Part shown: one piece after another, positions 1 to 10,025 of the stretch
Position numbering within the stretch: position 1 is the first letter of the stretch
Layout: every line of letters begins with the position of its first letter
NCBI RefSeq assembly: GCF_964204645.1
Contig: NC_134029.1
Span: forward strand, 11,028,850 to 11,092,849
Reading direction: 5' to 3'
Origin: Tubulanus polymorphus
Taxonomy: Eukaryota; Nemertea; Palaeonemertea; Tubulaniformes; Tubulanidae
DNA length: 64,000 bases
Notes under the pieces: model-generated
What the model was told of the DNA's origin: nothing
Seen by the model: only the letters and a program-made list of their open reading frames with translations
Databases searched by the model: none
Position numbers and translations under genes: made by a program

Positions 1-98
1 TACAGTATGATATAAGTTTACAGAAACAGGTCAACAGTGGTGCTTAAAATAGCAGAAGATTACATAATATAACCTGGCAACAACCAGATCAGGCCAGA

Positions 99-287
99 TT
101 AACGAAATACATTTAAAATGAATGAGGATCCATTTTGAAACAATTGTAAGTTTAAAGACGGCTTTTCTAATTTAATAAACAACGCCTCTCGAATTTTACA
201 TTCAAAGTCTGAGTTAGCTTTGTCTAAAATCTTGAATTTGTTTTCATTGAAGTCCTGACTACAGGTGGAACAGATAGTTCCACCCAA
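99..287 (-). pseudogene. Penelope-like retroelement remnant, C-terminal end of a GIY-YIG endonuclease
   Basis: A 62-residue open stretch on the minus strand contains ANSDFECKIREALFIKLEKP followed closely by SLNLQL. This ordering of an (F/Y)xxKIxEALxIK block and a P-S-L-N block is typical of the last part of the GIY-YIG endonuclease domain that follows the reverse transcriptase in Penelope-like elements. The catalytic GIY and YIG strands and all of the reverse transcriptase are missing, so this is a 5'-truncated or decayed copy. The family call is from recalled motif patterns. A GIY-YIG domain from another mobile element is the main alternative. Confidence 0.5.
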
Positions 288-392
288 CTATCTATTATCG
301 TTATCGTGGAATTTCTCTCGTTAAATATTGATACAATTATAATAACTAAGGTAACTAAATATCATAAAGATATTAACTTTTTTCCTAAAAAA

Positions 393-525
393 TGGATCAA
401 GAGTGGATAATGAACGGATACAATGGTACATTTTTATCAGTAGTAGGCTGCTGGGTATGTACTATGTTATCGAAACAAAAGTATTTACAGTGGGAAACTT
501 TTATAACAGCGTTGATATTTAACTA
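393..525 (+). pseudogene. Decayed Polinton gene: start of the 73-aa small membrane protein
   Basis: An ATG at 393 opens a frame beginning MDQEWIMNGYNGTFLSV. It aligns with the start of the intact Polinton protein at 16853-17074 (MSDNKWIITGLYNGALLSV). After about 30 codons the similarity moves to another frame (KVFTVGN against KVFKMGS) and then ends. The C-terminal half of the same gene reappears at 1131, so the remnant was split by roughly 600 bp of later DNA. The start context (cctaaaaaATGG) resembles the TAAATG context of the intact element. It is a fossil of a different Polinton copy. Confidence 0.7.
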
Positions 526-768
526 AATTTAGTCTAAATTAAAATAACATTTTATAGGTCTAGTTCATGATTTCTATTTCTTATTTTACAAATATTGTCT
601 TATATTCATTGATGTTACTAAGGGGGCAGGGTGTCATTCAGTTTTGGAGTGTCGGACTGTTTGTTTGTTTTAGAAATGTACTTGAAGTGTCAGTCAGTTT
701 GTATTGTTTTGATAACTGCCTTCTGGTCTCTGCCACCTTGGTGTCTTAGTAATGGTATAATAGTATCT
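526..768. other. Non-coding insert within the Polinton remnant
   Basis: No gene or recognisable repeat was seen. Together with the MITE at 769-910 and the stretch to 1130, it forms the roughly 600-bp insert that separates the two halves of the decayed Polinton gene. Confidence 0.4.
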
Positions 769-910
769 AGGGGCCAGTTGCACAGTCGTGACTTAAGTCA
801 GTTAGTGGTCTTGAATCTTAAGACCGGTCTTAAATTGTTAGATTTGCTATAGAACTAAGTTGGTCTTAGACTGGTCTTAAGTCTAAGCCATGATTATGCA
901 ACCAGCCCCT
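769..910. mobile_element. Small MITE with inverted ends
   Basis: The segment starts AGGGGCCAGTTGCACA and ends TATGCAACCAGCCCCT, imperfect inverted termini of about 16 bp. Its inside is rich in short inverted and direct TTAAGTC/GACTTAAG-type repeats. A length near 140 bp with no coding capacity fits a non-autonomous DNA transposon. The superfamily was not determined and no convincing target duplication was seen. Confidence 0.55.
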
Positions 911-1130
911 GGTTGAAAATTTGTTCAAAGAAATCAGAGATTCGAGTTATAGCGTTTGAGCGGGTTGGATGTCCAGCCTCGTCTCTCCGATATATCAAAA
1001 AAAAGAAAGTGGAATTTACGGTTTGAAGTTTAAAGAACGTTTTCTCGTCGTTGGTTCCTGATCGTCGACTTAAGGATTTTTACCGTAGTTACCCTGTGGT
1101 CGCAAAGCGGAAATCTCAGGGTGCTATACT

Positions 1131-1360
1131 TTGATATTGACAGATTTGATATAAATGATATTTCAAAATTAACTTTAGCAGTTACTTTATCTTATCTAAC
1201 AATTGGTAATCTAGTAAAAACTACCTTTTAACATAAAAAATTCTTTGATAAATGGTTCATTAATCGAACAAAAAGGACGTAATTTAATTAGAGAAATATA
1301 GTGAAGCAGCAGAACAGTATGGAAAAAAAGGCAAAACTATTTGAACTATTCATGATTCAC
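1131..1360 (+). pseudogene. Decayed Polinton genes: end of the 73-aa protein and start of the 140-aa protein
   Basis: From about 1131 the translation DRFDINDISKLTLAVTLSYL matches the second half of the intact 73-aa Polinton protein (DRFDINDILKLTLAVTLSNL). After a spacer, a gataaATGG start at about 1250 leads into a degraded version of the next Polinton gene (17100-17522): the nucleotides around 1265-1345 follow that gene's EQRRHNL, EKY and AEEYREK region but contain stops and frameshifts. Gene order is the same as in the intact element, which confirms a Polinton relic. The strand is the same as the intact left arm. Confidence 0.7.
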
Positions 1361-1368
1361 TTTCACTT

Positions 1369-1388
1369 TAGAAATATATATATATATA
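1369..1388. repeat. (TA)n microsatellite
   Basis: A short run of TA dinucleotides directly after the decayed Polinton genes. Confidence 0.8.
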
Positions 1389-1458
1389 AGTTTATTCACG
1401 CAATAAAGAGAATAATTAACATCTCTAAGTTATAAAATAAAGACCGCGGGATATTATT

Positions 1459-1508
1459 GCAGCCGGCGGCCGCGACTGCATTTCATACCAGTGGCCGCGG
1501 CCGGCTGC
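1459..1508. repeat. GC-rich hairpin
   Basis: GCAGCCGGCGGCCGCG and CCGCGGCCGGCTGC lie about 20 bp apart in inverted orientation, in otherwise AT-rich DNA. No function is evident. Confidence 0.6.
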
Positions 1509-2233
1509 CATACCCTACCTATTTTGGGTTCATGCCAAAACTAACCATTCTAGTATGTATTTTCTCAATGGTTAATGTTAAAAATTAGTCAGAATTTTGA
1601 CTGGGCCAGGGCTTGCAAATGTATGTATTAGGCATCTATGGAAACACTAATGTCTATTTCAACCTGACTTGAGAGCATTCAGGGTGGCCTAGCTGAGTCA
1701 GTTTTGGTAGTACATACCTGATAAAGGTTTTAATAGGACCAGGAAGGACTGGCAGTCGACCTAAAACATCGTTTTTTAATCCATTTGAAACCGTATTGAA
1801 TGATATCCAAAAAGTCTTCATTGAAAGGGGTTCATGAGAGAAAAGAGACTCCATGATTTGAAAGTTTAACAATATGTTTCCGTGCCTATTGACTGAAGTT
1901 TGGTATGTCGGCATGGAAACATATTGTTAAACTGTATTGTAAAAATTCAGGTGATGCCATAGTCATAATCATAGTGTCGTAGCCAGCATGAGGTGTTGAT
2001 CCGCACGATTGATGGGGGGGGGGGGACTTAGCAGGTCATTTCTCACACATTGTTACCGGTATCATAATTTACAAAGGTTTTGGGAATCATTACAGATTGG
2101 GAAAAATTAGCAGATAATCATGATTGGGAAAATGGTCGTCGTTTACCGGGCACATAAATATGGCCTAATAATCGGCAGTGAAGCAATTCATCCTTAATTC
2201 AGAAGTTATCAGAAACGCTACATCTGATTTTGC
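1509..2233. other. Non-coding stretch with a 19-bp inverted repeat
   Basis: No recognisable gene. An 86-codon minus-strand open stretch at 1654-1914 matches no family known to me. AGTTTAACAATATGTTTCC (1863-1881) and its reverse complement (1915-1933) form a perfect 19-bp inverted repeat. A G13 run lies near 2012-2025. Confidence 0.5.
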
Positions 2234-3077
2234 GCTTAAGCCGGGCGCACGTAGGCGATTTTGAGTCGCCAGTAGAAAGATTTAAATCGTCGGCGATTTT
2301 TATGAAAATCGCCGTCAGTCGTCAGCGACCGCACATTAGACGATTTTTATCACCGAATCGCAGGCATCCTCGCTTGCCGGAGCTTGATTCCCGTCCACTG
2401 GAGCTCACGCTTACACAAACCCTGGCCGCAAACCCTCATTATCTATAGTATATTACATTGCCCATTTCTTGGCCAGACAGCGTCCACCAGTCTATATTTC
2501 AGTCCACCAATCAGATGCGTGGTAATTATATAGAACAAACCTGCCGGGAAAAATCAATGCATCTGTTTGGCTAGATAATTATATAGACTGGAGGGCAATA
2601 AGTGTTAACCTGTCCGCCCAAGAAATCTTGGGCTTTTTAACCATTATTATGAAGGGTGTGCGGCCAGGGTTTTTGTTGACGTGAGCCCCGACGAGTGGAA
2701 ATCTAACCCTGACAATCGAGGATGAATCACAGGTCGTGAAGTGGTGCCACATGATAACAAAATGGCCGCATTTCATTTTCGGCTGTGGGGGGTCGCCATT
2801 TTGTGAATGCACATGATTTCTATCTTGGCGCTGATTGGCTGTTTTTGATTGGATTCGAAGCGATTCGTCGCTAGTAGCCGCACACTACGCGATTTGCTGC
2901 CGATCCTCGGCGATCTTGTCGCCGAAAAACTAGCATGCCAGATACTGAGCGATCTTGTCGCCGGCGACGATTTGTCGGCCGACAATGGTTGCCAGTGACC
3001 GCACACTAGGCGATTTCTCGGCGATTGTCGCTTGCGACGAAAATCGCCGAGAAATCGCCTAGTGCTTGTGGCTCAAG
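2234..3077. mobile_element. MITE of about 0.84 kb rich in (T)CGCCGGCGA-type inverted repeats
   Basis: The left end reads GCTTAAGCCGGGCGCACGTA then GGCGATTTT. The right end is its approximate reverse complement, ending AATCGCCTAGTGCTTGTGGC then TCAAG. The interior carries many inverted copies of GGCGATTTTCG/CGAAAATCGCC and CCGCACACTAGGCGATTT. This is the layout of a fold-back DNA element. Short minus-strand open stretches within it (2579-3006) look like chance frames. Confidence 0.6.
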
Positions 3078-3477
3078 TAGGGTATTGCATAGTATAGTTC
3101 CTTCGTTCCTGCTTACTGCGTTGTTCGGTTTATGTGTATCCCAAAGAAAGTTGTCATGTCGACACATTCACATCGCCAGCCATTAACATTCCATGTGTCA
3201 ACGTGTCGACGTATCTACCAACCAACAAATTAACTATTAACGATCTATTAAACTCATACACCAAACACATCACGTGACCAAACACCAGGCCCTTAAGTCG
3301 ACAGCCGCCAAATACAGCGACAAACAAAAAGCTCTCTAGCTCAGCAAATCATAGGTACGCTATGCTCACTTCAAATTAATTACATTTTATTTTACATTTT
3401 ACAACAATTCCAATTAATCTAAGCTATCCACATTATCATGTTGACCACAGTATCGTTATTTCGGCGTTATTTCAATT
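3078..3477. other. Non-coding stretch
   Basis: No gene or repeat structure recognised. It ends in a pyrimidine-rich TTTCAATTTCAG sequence that could be a splice acceptor for the following open segment. Confidence 0.4.
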
Positions 3478-3479
3478 TC

Positions 3480-3789
3480 AGTTGAACTGCAAGCACAAGA
3501 GAGTGCAGGATTCGGTAAGTATACCAACCGCAAAATGCGCAACGCTACTCGACACATTTTCTATAAACCCGCACCGGAGACATTGGCACCTGATGCGACG
3601 CAGCTTAAAAGTGCCGGAATAAATCAGGACACTTATACCGCAAAATTCTGGGATACCACCGGGGTGTCTGAACAACTAATGGACTTATGCATAGCTAAAT
3701 ATCCACACATAGAGCTTCTGAGAGACATACTGACTCAGGCAGCGCAAACTGAGGCCGAAACTGATAACAACGATGACGATGATAACTAA
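3480..3789 (+). CDS. Possible terminal exon of an unidentified gene
   Basis: An 84-codon frame begins at the ATG at 3535 and ends at 3789 in an acidic tail (TDNNDDDDN). Upstream, TTTCAATTTCAG at about 3469-3480 would serve as a splice acceptor, and GTAAGT follows near 3514, so the region has a gene-like look. The protein is hydrophilic with no motif I recognise; DLCIAKYPHIELLRDILTQA is predicted helical. It could be the last exon of a host gene, a transposon gene, or chance. The function is unknown. Confidence 0.3.
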
Positions 3790-3845
3790 ATTTGATTGTG
3801 TAATCATTTCGTAAAGAAAACCTTATACATTAATACGTTGTTTAT

Positions 3846-4045
3846 TGGGGTTTTCTGTTACATCACAGAAAACCCTATTGAGATTCGCGTGTTTCTTATT
3901 ATTATTAGGGTTTTCTGTTACATCACAGAAAACCCTATTGAGATTCGCGTGTTTTTTATTATTATTATTATCATTAGGGTTTTCTGTTACATCACAGAAA
4001 ACCCTATTGAGATTCGCGTGTTTCTTATTATTATTATTATTATTA
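3846..4045 (+). repeat. Tandem hairpin repeats, about 60 bp, three copies
   Basis: Three near-identical units each contain AGGGTTTTCTGT, a TACATC loop, then ACAGAAAACCCT, followed by ATTGAGATTCGCGTG and an expanding (TTA)n tract. Each unit is a 12-bp stem hairpin. The same hairpin occurs once at 61853-61918. The units look like nested or tandemly amplified short transposable elements ending in a microsatellite. Confidence 0.8.
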
Positions 4046-4550
4046 TTAAATATTTTGGTTTTGTCGCCTGCGACAATTCATTATTTTGGTTTTATCGCCT
4101 GCGACAATTCATTATTTTGGTTTTGTCGCACGCGACAATGCATTATTTTGGTTTTATCGCCCGCGACAATTTTTTTTGTCGCAGTTTTATCGCCTGCGAC
4201 ACTTCAATATTTTGGTTTTATCGCTTGCGACAATTCAATATTTTGGTTTAATCGCTAGCGACAATTCATTATTTTGGTTTAATCGCTCGCGACAATTCAT
4301 TATTTTGGTTTTATCGCCCGTGAAAATTCATTAGTTTGGTTTTGTCGCCCGCGACAATTCAATATTTTGGTTTTATCGCCTGCGACAATTATATATTTTG
4401 GTTTTATCGCCAGCGACAATTCATTATTTTGGTTTTATCGCCTGCGACAATTCATTAGTTTGGTTTTGTCACCCGCGACAAATCAATATTTTGGTTTTGT
4501 CGCCCGCGACAATTCAATATTTTGGTTTTATCGCCCACGACAATTCATTT
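4046..4550 (+). repeat. 31-bp palindromic minisatellite, array 1 (about 16 copies)
   Basis: The monomer is about 31 bp: ATTCATTATTTTGGTTTTAT followed by CGCCCGCGACA. Its core TTGTCGCCCGCGACAA is a 7-bp-arm palindrome. Most variation is at the A/G before TCGC and in the ATTCATTATTT spacer. The unit has no stop codon in the forward frames and a length not divisible by three, so all three frames stay open and give protein-like shadows (FWFYRPRQF, ILVLSPATIHYFG). These are not genes. Confidence 0.95.
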
Positions 4551-5809
4551 TTAGCCCACTTGGGACTTAAGTCCCAGTGGGCTATTGCGTTCACTTTTCG
4601 TCCGTCGTCCGTCCGTAGACGGAATCCAGTTATTTTGGGAAGTTTTCAAGACGCTTCAAGGTAACGTCTTGATGTTTGGGTTACACGTGTATCTACCCTA
4701 GACACATCTTCAGCCCAAAAACTGGCCCTGTCAGATTCAAGATGGCCGACTGGCAGCCATTGTTGTTCGCCAAAATCAGCACTTTTTACACATTTTTGAA
4801 CTTTTTGAGGGAAATTTTGAAGACGCTTTGATCAATTACCTTGATCTTTCGGATATATGTGAATCCCTCCAGGGTCCATCAGCATAACAAAAATTGGGTC
4901 GATCGGACTCAAGATGGCCGTACTATGACCTTTTTAGTGGCAAAAAATGTTAATTTTGGCCCGAATTCTGAGTCCTGTAGCTTCCTACTGGTTTACCATT
5001 TCTCATTGCAATTTGTGATGGGTATTCTTTGGCAAGGGATGTTTTATACCCGAGACAGGTATTTTTCATCAGCCAATTATGACGCAATTGGCGGCCATCT
5101 TGGTGTCACCAGTACTCATTCGTAAGTGGGAAAAAGTTTTTCCACATTATATTGATACCTAAGCGTATTTTGTTACCAAAATCATTTAAAAAGTTGTAGC
5201 TCATAACGTGTTCTATGATTGTGGTGAGTTTGAAGGTCATTGGATTTTGTATATGGCCACCAGGGGGCGTTGAATAATGCAATATCTTAGCATTTCTATA
5301 TTATATGCGTACCTATGCATATTTTGTAACCACAATCAATTGGTAAGTTTTAGCTCATGACATCATCTATGATTGTTGCGAGTTTTAAGGAAAATAGTTT
5401 TTTCTATATGGTCACCAGGGGGCGTTGAATAGTAGAATAACTTAATATTTCCTTATTATATTGGTACCTAGGCGTATTTTGTTACCACGATCGATAACAA
5501 AGTTGTAGTTCATGACATGTTCTATGATTGTGGTAAGTTTCGAGGTAATTGGGTTTTGAATATGGTCACCAGGGGGCGTTAAATAGTAGAATAACTTAGT
5601 ATTTGCATATTAAATTGGTAACGAGGCATATTTTGTTATCACAATCAATTACAAAATCGTAGCTGCTGACATGTTCTATGATTGTGGTGAGTTTCAAGTT
5701 CATTGGATTTTGTATATGGTCACCAGGGGGCGTTCAATATCGAAATTGTTAGATTGTTAAGCATTTGGAACCGTTTCCCAAGTGGGCATGGTGTCCCTGG
5801 ACCCCTAGT
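4551..5809 (+). mobile_element. CTCF-motif repeat element, copy 1 (complete)
   Basis: The element starts with a 31-bp perfect palindrome (AGCCCACTTGGGACT then TAAGTCCCAGTGGGCT). It ends CCCAAGTGGGCATGGTGTCC plus CTGGACCCCTAG, so CCCACTTGGGA/TCCCAAGTGGG mark both ends. After about 600 bp of unique sequence containing CAAGATGGCCG motifs come four tandem repeats of exactly 154 bp. Their CACCAGGGGGCG cores are at 5259, 5413, 5567 and 5721. The first core reads TGGCCACCAGGGGGCGTTG, almost the full vertebrate CTCF site. There is no coding capacity. It is flanked on both sides by the 31-bp minisatellite. Confidence 0.75.
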
Positions 5810-6075
5810 TTATTTTGTCACCCGCGACAAATCAATAATTTGGTTTTGTCGCGACAATTCAAGATTTTGGTTTTGTCGCCCGCGACAATTCAAGATTTTG
5901 GTTTTATCGCCCGCGACAATTCATTTTTTTGGTTTTGTCGCCCACGACAATTCAATATTTTGGTTTTATCGCCGGCGACAATTGATTATTTTGGTTTTAT
6001 CGCGCGCGACAAATGATTATTTTGGTTTTATTGCCCGCGACAATTACTTTTTTTGGTTTTGTCGCCCACTTTATT
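5810..6075 (+). repeat. 31-bp palindromic minisatellite, array 2 (about 8 copies)
   Basis: Same monomer family as at 4046-4550, resuming directly after the CTCF-motif element. It ends at GTCGCCCACTTTATTAGC, where unrelated AT-rich DNA begins. Confidence 0.95.
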
Positions 6076-6158
6076 AGCTTTTGAATAATTATGCCAATTA
6101 ATAATGTAATAAAGACTTATGCTTTCGCCTATTTTGAAGTCGATTAATCTGATATAGA

Positions 6159-6576
6159 ACGGAAGCGATAAAGGGCCTCGAGTTGTCGCGTTCAAACTCG
6201 ACAAGTCGCCATATTTATGTCGATATATCGCAATATATCGCGTCAAGTCCACATGAATATGTCTACATATCGCGACGTTTTCACAACAAATTTCGCTTTT
6301 TTGCTCATTTTCCACTGGACAAGCTGTCATTTGAAGACATGTCTAAATGTAAGATGAGGACGCCAGTAATATGACGACTGAGTTTCAAGTCGTCATGAAT
6401 ATGTCGACTTGTCGCGAGGAAAATGGTAAAAAAAAAACGAAATATGTCGTCAAAACGTCACGATATATCGACATATTCATGTCGACTTGACGCGATATAT
6501 CACGGTATGTCGACATAATTATGGCGACTTGTCGAGTTGGAACGCGACATCTCGAGGCCCCTTATCGCTCCCGTAG
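6159..6576. mobile_element. Fold-back MITE with GATATATCG palindromes, complete copy
   Basis: The left end GGAAGCGATAAAGGGCCTCG is matched in inverted orientation by CGAGGCCCCTTATCGCTCCC at the right. Both arms continue through AGTTGTCGCGTTC, ACTCGACAAGTCGCCATA, ATGTCGATATATCGC and CGTGACGTTTTGACGAC. It is non-coding, with TIRs spanning nearly half the element each. Confidence 0.75.
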
Positions 6577-6673
6577 ATATAGTGTCGAATATTAAGGTCA
6601 TTTTGGCAGATTCTTTTTTTTTTAAAGTGATATTAAAGCGATCATTCAAGTGACCCTACTTAATGATAGATCT

Positions 6674-6850
6674 ACGGAAGCGATAAAGGGCCTTGAGTTG
6701 TCGCGTTCCAACTCGACAAGTCGCCATATTTATTTCGATATATCGCGATATATCGAAATAAATATGGCGACTGAGTTTCATATATCGCATCGCATCAAGT
6801 CAACATAAATATGTTGACATATCGTGACGTTTTGACGACTTGAAACTCAG
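6674..6850. mobile_element. Truncated second copy of the same fold-back MITE
   Basis: The left arm is repeated (GGAAGCGATAAAGGGCCTTG then AGTTGTCGCG), including GATATATCG palindromes, up to a GACGACTTGAAACTCAGTCG stretch. The right arm is absent. Confidence 0.7.
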
Positions 6851-7094
6851 TCGTCATATCACTGGCGTCCTCATCTTTCAGCAACGCCAGTCACATGGAG
6901 TCGTACGTGTTCTACCTTCTGCGACGCGACACGACTGTCACAACCAACCGACGCGCTCTTGCGACTGGCAGAAACAAGTCGCACACAATCGTATTGCAAC
7001 CGACTTGCACCGAAACTTGCGATGCAACGCGAGGATCACATCGTGTCACAAGACCAACCTACGTCCGGCTTTAAGTTACTGCTGAGCACCAGAA
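6851..7094. other. Non-coding stretch
   Basis: No gene recognised. GCGAC/GTCGC words are over-represented, as at 51350-51450, which suggests another degraded repeat. Confidence 0.35.
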
Positions 7095-7640
7095 ATATCT
7101 TTTTTTTCGTTCAAAAGAGTTTTCGCTTGAAAATTCTTTCGTCGGAACAAAATTTATTTCGTTCGAACCAATTATATTCTATACGATTGAACCAATTTGA
7201 AAAAATCGTTAGAACAAAGTTGAACAAACTTTTTTTTGTCCAAACGAAAGGTTTTTCGTTCGAACAATCGTTCAATTGAACAGAATCGTTTTAATTTGAA
7301 CAGAATTTTCTTGTCAGAACATTAAGTTTTTCGTTCGAACAAGTATATTGAAAAAAGTTTTTTCTTCGAACCGAAAGTATGAAGTATTTCGTTCAATCGA
7401 ACAGAATTCTTTTCATTCAAACATTCGTTCGAAAAAATTGTTTTTGCTCGACCAAATTTTTTTGCCGGGACTAAAAATTTTTCATTTCAACAATAACATA
7501 GCTTTTTATTCGAACACATTTTTTGTCAGAATGAAGAAAATTTTTGGTTCAAGCAAAAAGCGTATTATTCGATCAAACAGAATTATTTTCATTCGAACAA
7601 GATTTTCTTGTTGGAACATTAAGTTTTTTGGTCGAACAGC
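7095..7640 (+). repeat. Minisatellite with TTCGTTCGAAC core
   Basis: An irregular array of 20-30-bp units built around TTTTCGTTCGAACA, a palindromic core (TTCGAA / GTTCGAAC). It runs without a break into GGAACATTAAGTTTTTTGGT then CGAACAG, the sequence that also begins each reverse-transcriptase remnant in the later units. There it follows the 31-bp array instead. This is an independent minisatellite at the equivalent position. Confidence 0.75.
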
Positions 7641-7967
7641 GTGTTAAGGTCGATTCGGAAATTTACTCGGTCTGGTATATGTTGGATTACTGTGTATGTC
7701 ATTTGTCAGGACATTAAACAGAAGACAACTTAGGATACTACCTTGCGTGACTCCACTAGTTTGACCGACTTATTCCAAGATGAGGCGTTCCATTGATTTC
7801 GGCTACAAGTTTTCGTTCAGAGATAACTGCTGAGCCATTTGGGCGACCTATCATTGATACTGCTTCCTAATAGCCTGTTTAGTAATGGCTGATGTTGTGC
7901 CTTATCAAATGCTTTGTTGAAATCCACCGTTGAACAGGATTCTAAGACTGTGCAGAAAACCCGTTAT
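7625..7967 (-). pseudogene. LINE reverse-transcriptase remnant, unit A
   Basis: Read on the minus strand, the segment encodes VDFNKAFDKAQHQ, a version of the (D)FxKAFDxxxH block containing the first catalytic aspartate of LINE reverse transcriptases. Farther on in a shifted frame comes GVTQGSILSxLLFNVLTNDI, the QGS fingers/palm block with downstream LLFNxxxND. Stops and frameshifts separate the two, the catalytic YxDD block is absent, and no ends are present. It is a dead internal fragment carried along as part of a larger repeated unit. Confidence 0.7.
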
Positions 7968-9024
7968 CGCTGCTTTGCAGCTATATTTATTATTATTTTT
8001 TTCCACACATTTTTTGTCAAAAGTACATAGGCTTTTTTACATTACCGCTGTTGCCGATACGATCCGTTTGATATCATTCAGCTCACTTCGATCTACAAAT
8101 ACTCCGTGCAAATTTTGAAGAATCAACGTTACAAAAGCACTGTCGGGCCGTAAACATCGAAAATTGAGCCCCATTCAAAGAGCCGACATGTTTTTCTAAG
8201 TCGTCTTTCCGAAATCTACCGCACGTTTCTTGTCACATCGATTATCAATTCAAGCATCAATTAACAAATTTATTACCCAAAGATTGCACATTCTGTCGCG
8301 GTTTTTAAAAACTAATTTTAACAATAACCCATTTTCCTCATCAAATTATAATACCAATACACAGGAAATTTACTACTTTAGATTTTAAAAGCACTGTCGA
8401 GCCGTAAACATCGACAAATCGACGTGTGTCACTACTTCGTCGTTCCGGGAATCAGCTGCGAGTTTCTCCTCATCATGAGAATCAAATCGAGTACAAATTA
8501 ATTTATTACTACCAGTGATTTGGCTGCGGGCGTCAAGCAGTTAATTTAGCAATACGTATTTTTCTTTACCAAATTTACCGTGTTTTTACTAAGATAAATC
8601 AAAAGTGTACCGGGGAGTCGTAGGCCTAAACTAAACACGCCGAAGAGATATAGCGGAGAAAAGCTGTTATGTCGACGAGGTATCAAAATAAAACAATATA
8701 TTACTTTATTCGGCCGCGGGCCTCCATATCAATACCATCAATACTCTATATTTCCTACAGTACATACCGATCATTGTCAAATCCACAAGGTATTTACTAA
8801 ATACAAGTATAAAACACACTCCTATCCGTATGCTGGACTCACACTTGACATTCGGAGTAAGCGTTCGCGGTGGGGGAAAGGAGATCGTTCGCTGTGTCGC
8901 TTGAAGTGTTTATCGAGTTTTACGCGACCTTAAAGCTTTAGTATGGTGGCTGATAAGATAACAAAACACGAATATGCAAATGAGGGCGACATTACGACAA
9001 AACGACAAAACTAAAATAACGCGA
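7968..9024 (+). repeat. Unit spacer A and TATGGTGGCTGATAAG leader
   Basis: About 1 kb of non-coding sequence shared by all units. It includes GCACTGTCGGGCCGTAAACA, a second ...TCGAGCCGTAAACATCGAC, TCGACGAGGTATCAAAATAA, and CGTTCGCTGTGTCGCTTGAA. It finishes with TATGGTGGCTGATAAG (about 8940) and a short ACGACAAAACGACAAAACTA leader that grades into the minisatellite. No gene was recognised. Confidence 0.7.
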
Positions 9025-10025
9025 GAAAACAATGATTTTGATTTTGTCGCCCGCGACAATTGATTATTTTGGTTTTATCGCCCGCGATAATTCATTATTT
9101 TGGTTTTTTCGCCTGAGAAAATTCATTATTTTCGTTTTATCGCCCTCGACAATTCATTATTACGGTTTTATCGCCCGCGACAATTCATTATTTTGGTTTT
9201 GTCGCCCGCCACAATTCACCATTTTGGTTATGTCGCCCGCAACAATTCATTATTTTTTTTTTATCGCCCGCGACAATTCATTATTTTGGTTTTGTCGCCC
9301 CGACCATTCTTTTTTTGGTTTTGTCGCCCGCGACAATTCATTAGTTTGGTTTTGTCGCCCGCGACAATTCAATATTTTGGTTTTGTCGCCCGCGACAATT
9401 CAATATTTTGGTTTTGTCGCCCGCGACAATTCATTATTTTGGTTTTATCGCCCGCGACAATTCAATATTTTGGTTTTATCGCCCGCGATAATTCATTATT
9501 TTGGTTTTATCGCCCGCGACAATTCATTATTTTGGTTTTGTCGCCCAAGACAATTCATTATGTTAGTTTTATCGCCCGTGACAATTCATTATTTTGGTTT
9601 TATCGCGCGCGACAATTCATTATTTTGGTTTTGTCGCCCGCGACAATTCAATATTTTGGTTTTATCGCCCTCGACAATTCATTACTTTGGTTTTATCTCC
9701 AGCGACAATTCATTATTTTGGTTTTGTCGCCCGCGACAATTCTTGTTTTTGGTTTTGACGCCCGCGACAATTCATTATTTTGGTTTTATCGCCCGCGAAA
9801 ATTCATTAGTTTGGTTTTATCGCCCGCGACAATTCATTAGTTTGGTTTTGTCGCCCGAGACAATTCATTATTTTGGTTTTATCGCCCGCGACAATTCAAT
9901 ATTTTTGTTTTATCGCCCGCGACAATTCATTAGTTTGGTTTTATCGCCCGCGACAATTCATTAGCTTGGTTTTGTCGCCCGCGACAATTCAATATTTTGG
10001 TTTTATCACCCGCGACAATTCTTTT
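9025..10025 (+). repeat. 31-bp palindromic minisatellite, array 3 (about 32 copies)
   Basis: Same monomer as above, running from the unit leader to the next CTCF-motif element. Two long overlapping forward open frames (310 and 246 codons) are artefacts of a stop-free 31-bp unit: their peptides repeat every 31 residues, i.e. three units. Confidence 0.95.

Noticed and set aside
7930-8118. Forward frame MNRILRLCRKPVIAALQLYL, repeated in each unit
   Set aside because: It is antisense to the reverse-transcriptase remnant, whose minus-strand reading matches a known protein family.
9025-10025. Long overlapping forward reading frames (up to 360 codons) in the 31-bp arrays, here and at 33-35, 38-43 and 46-48 kb
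   Set aside because: All three frames stay open because the unit lacks stops and is 31 bp long; the peptides are 31-residue periodic and have no independent gene signals.
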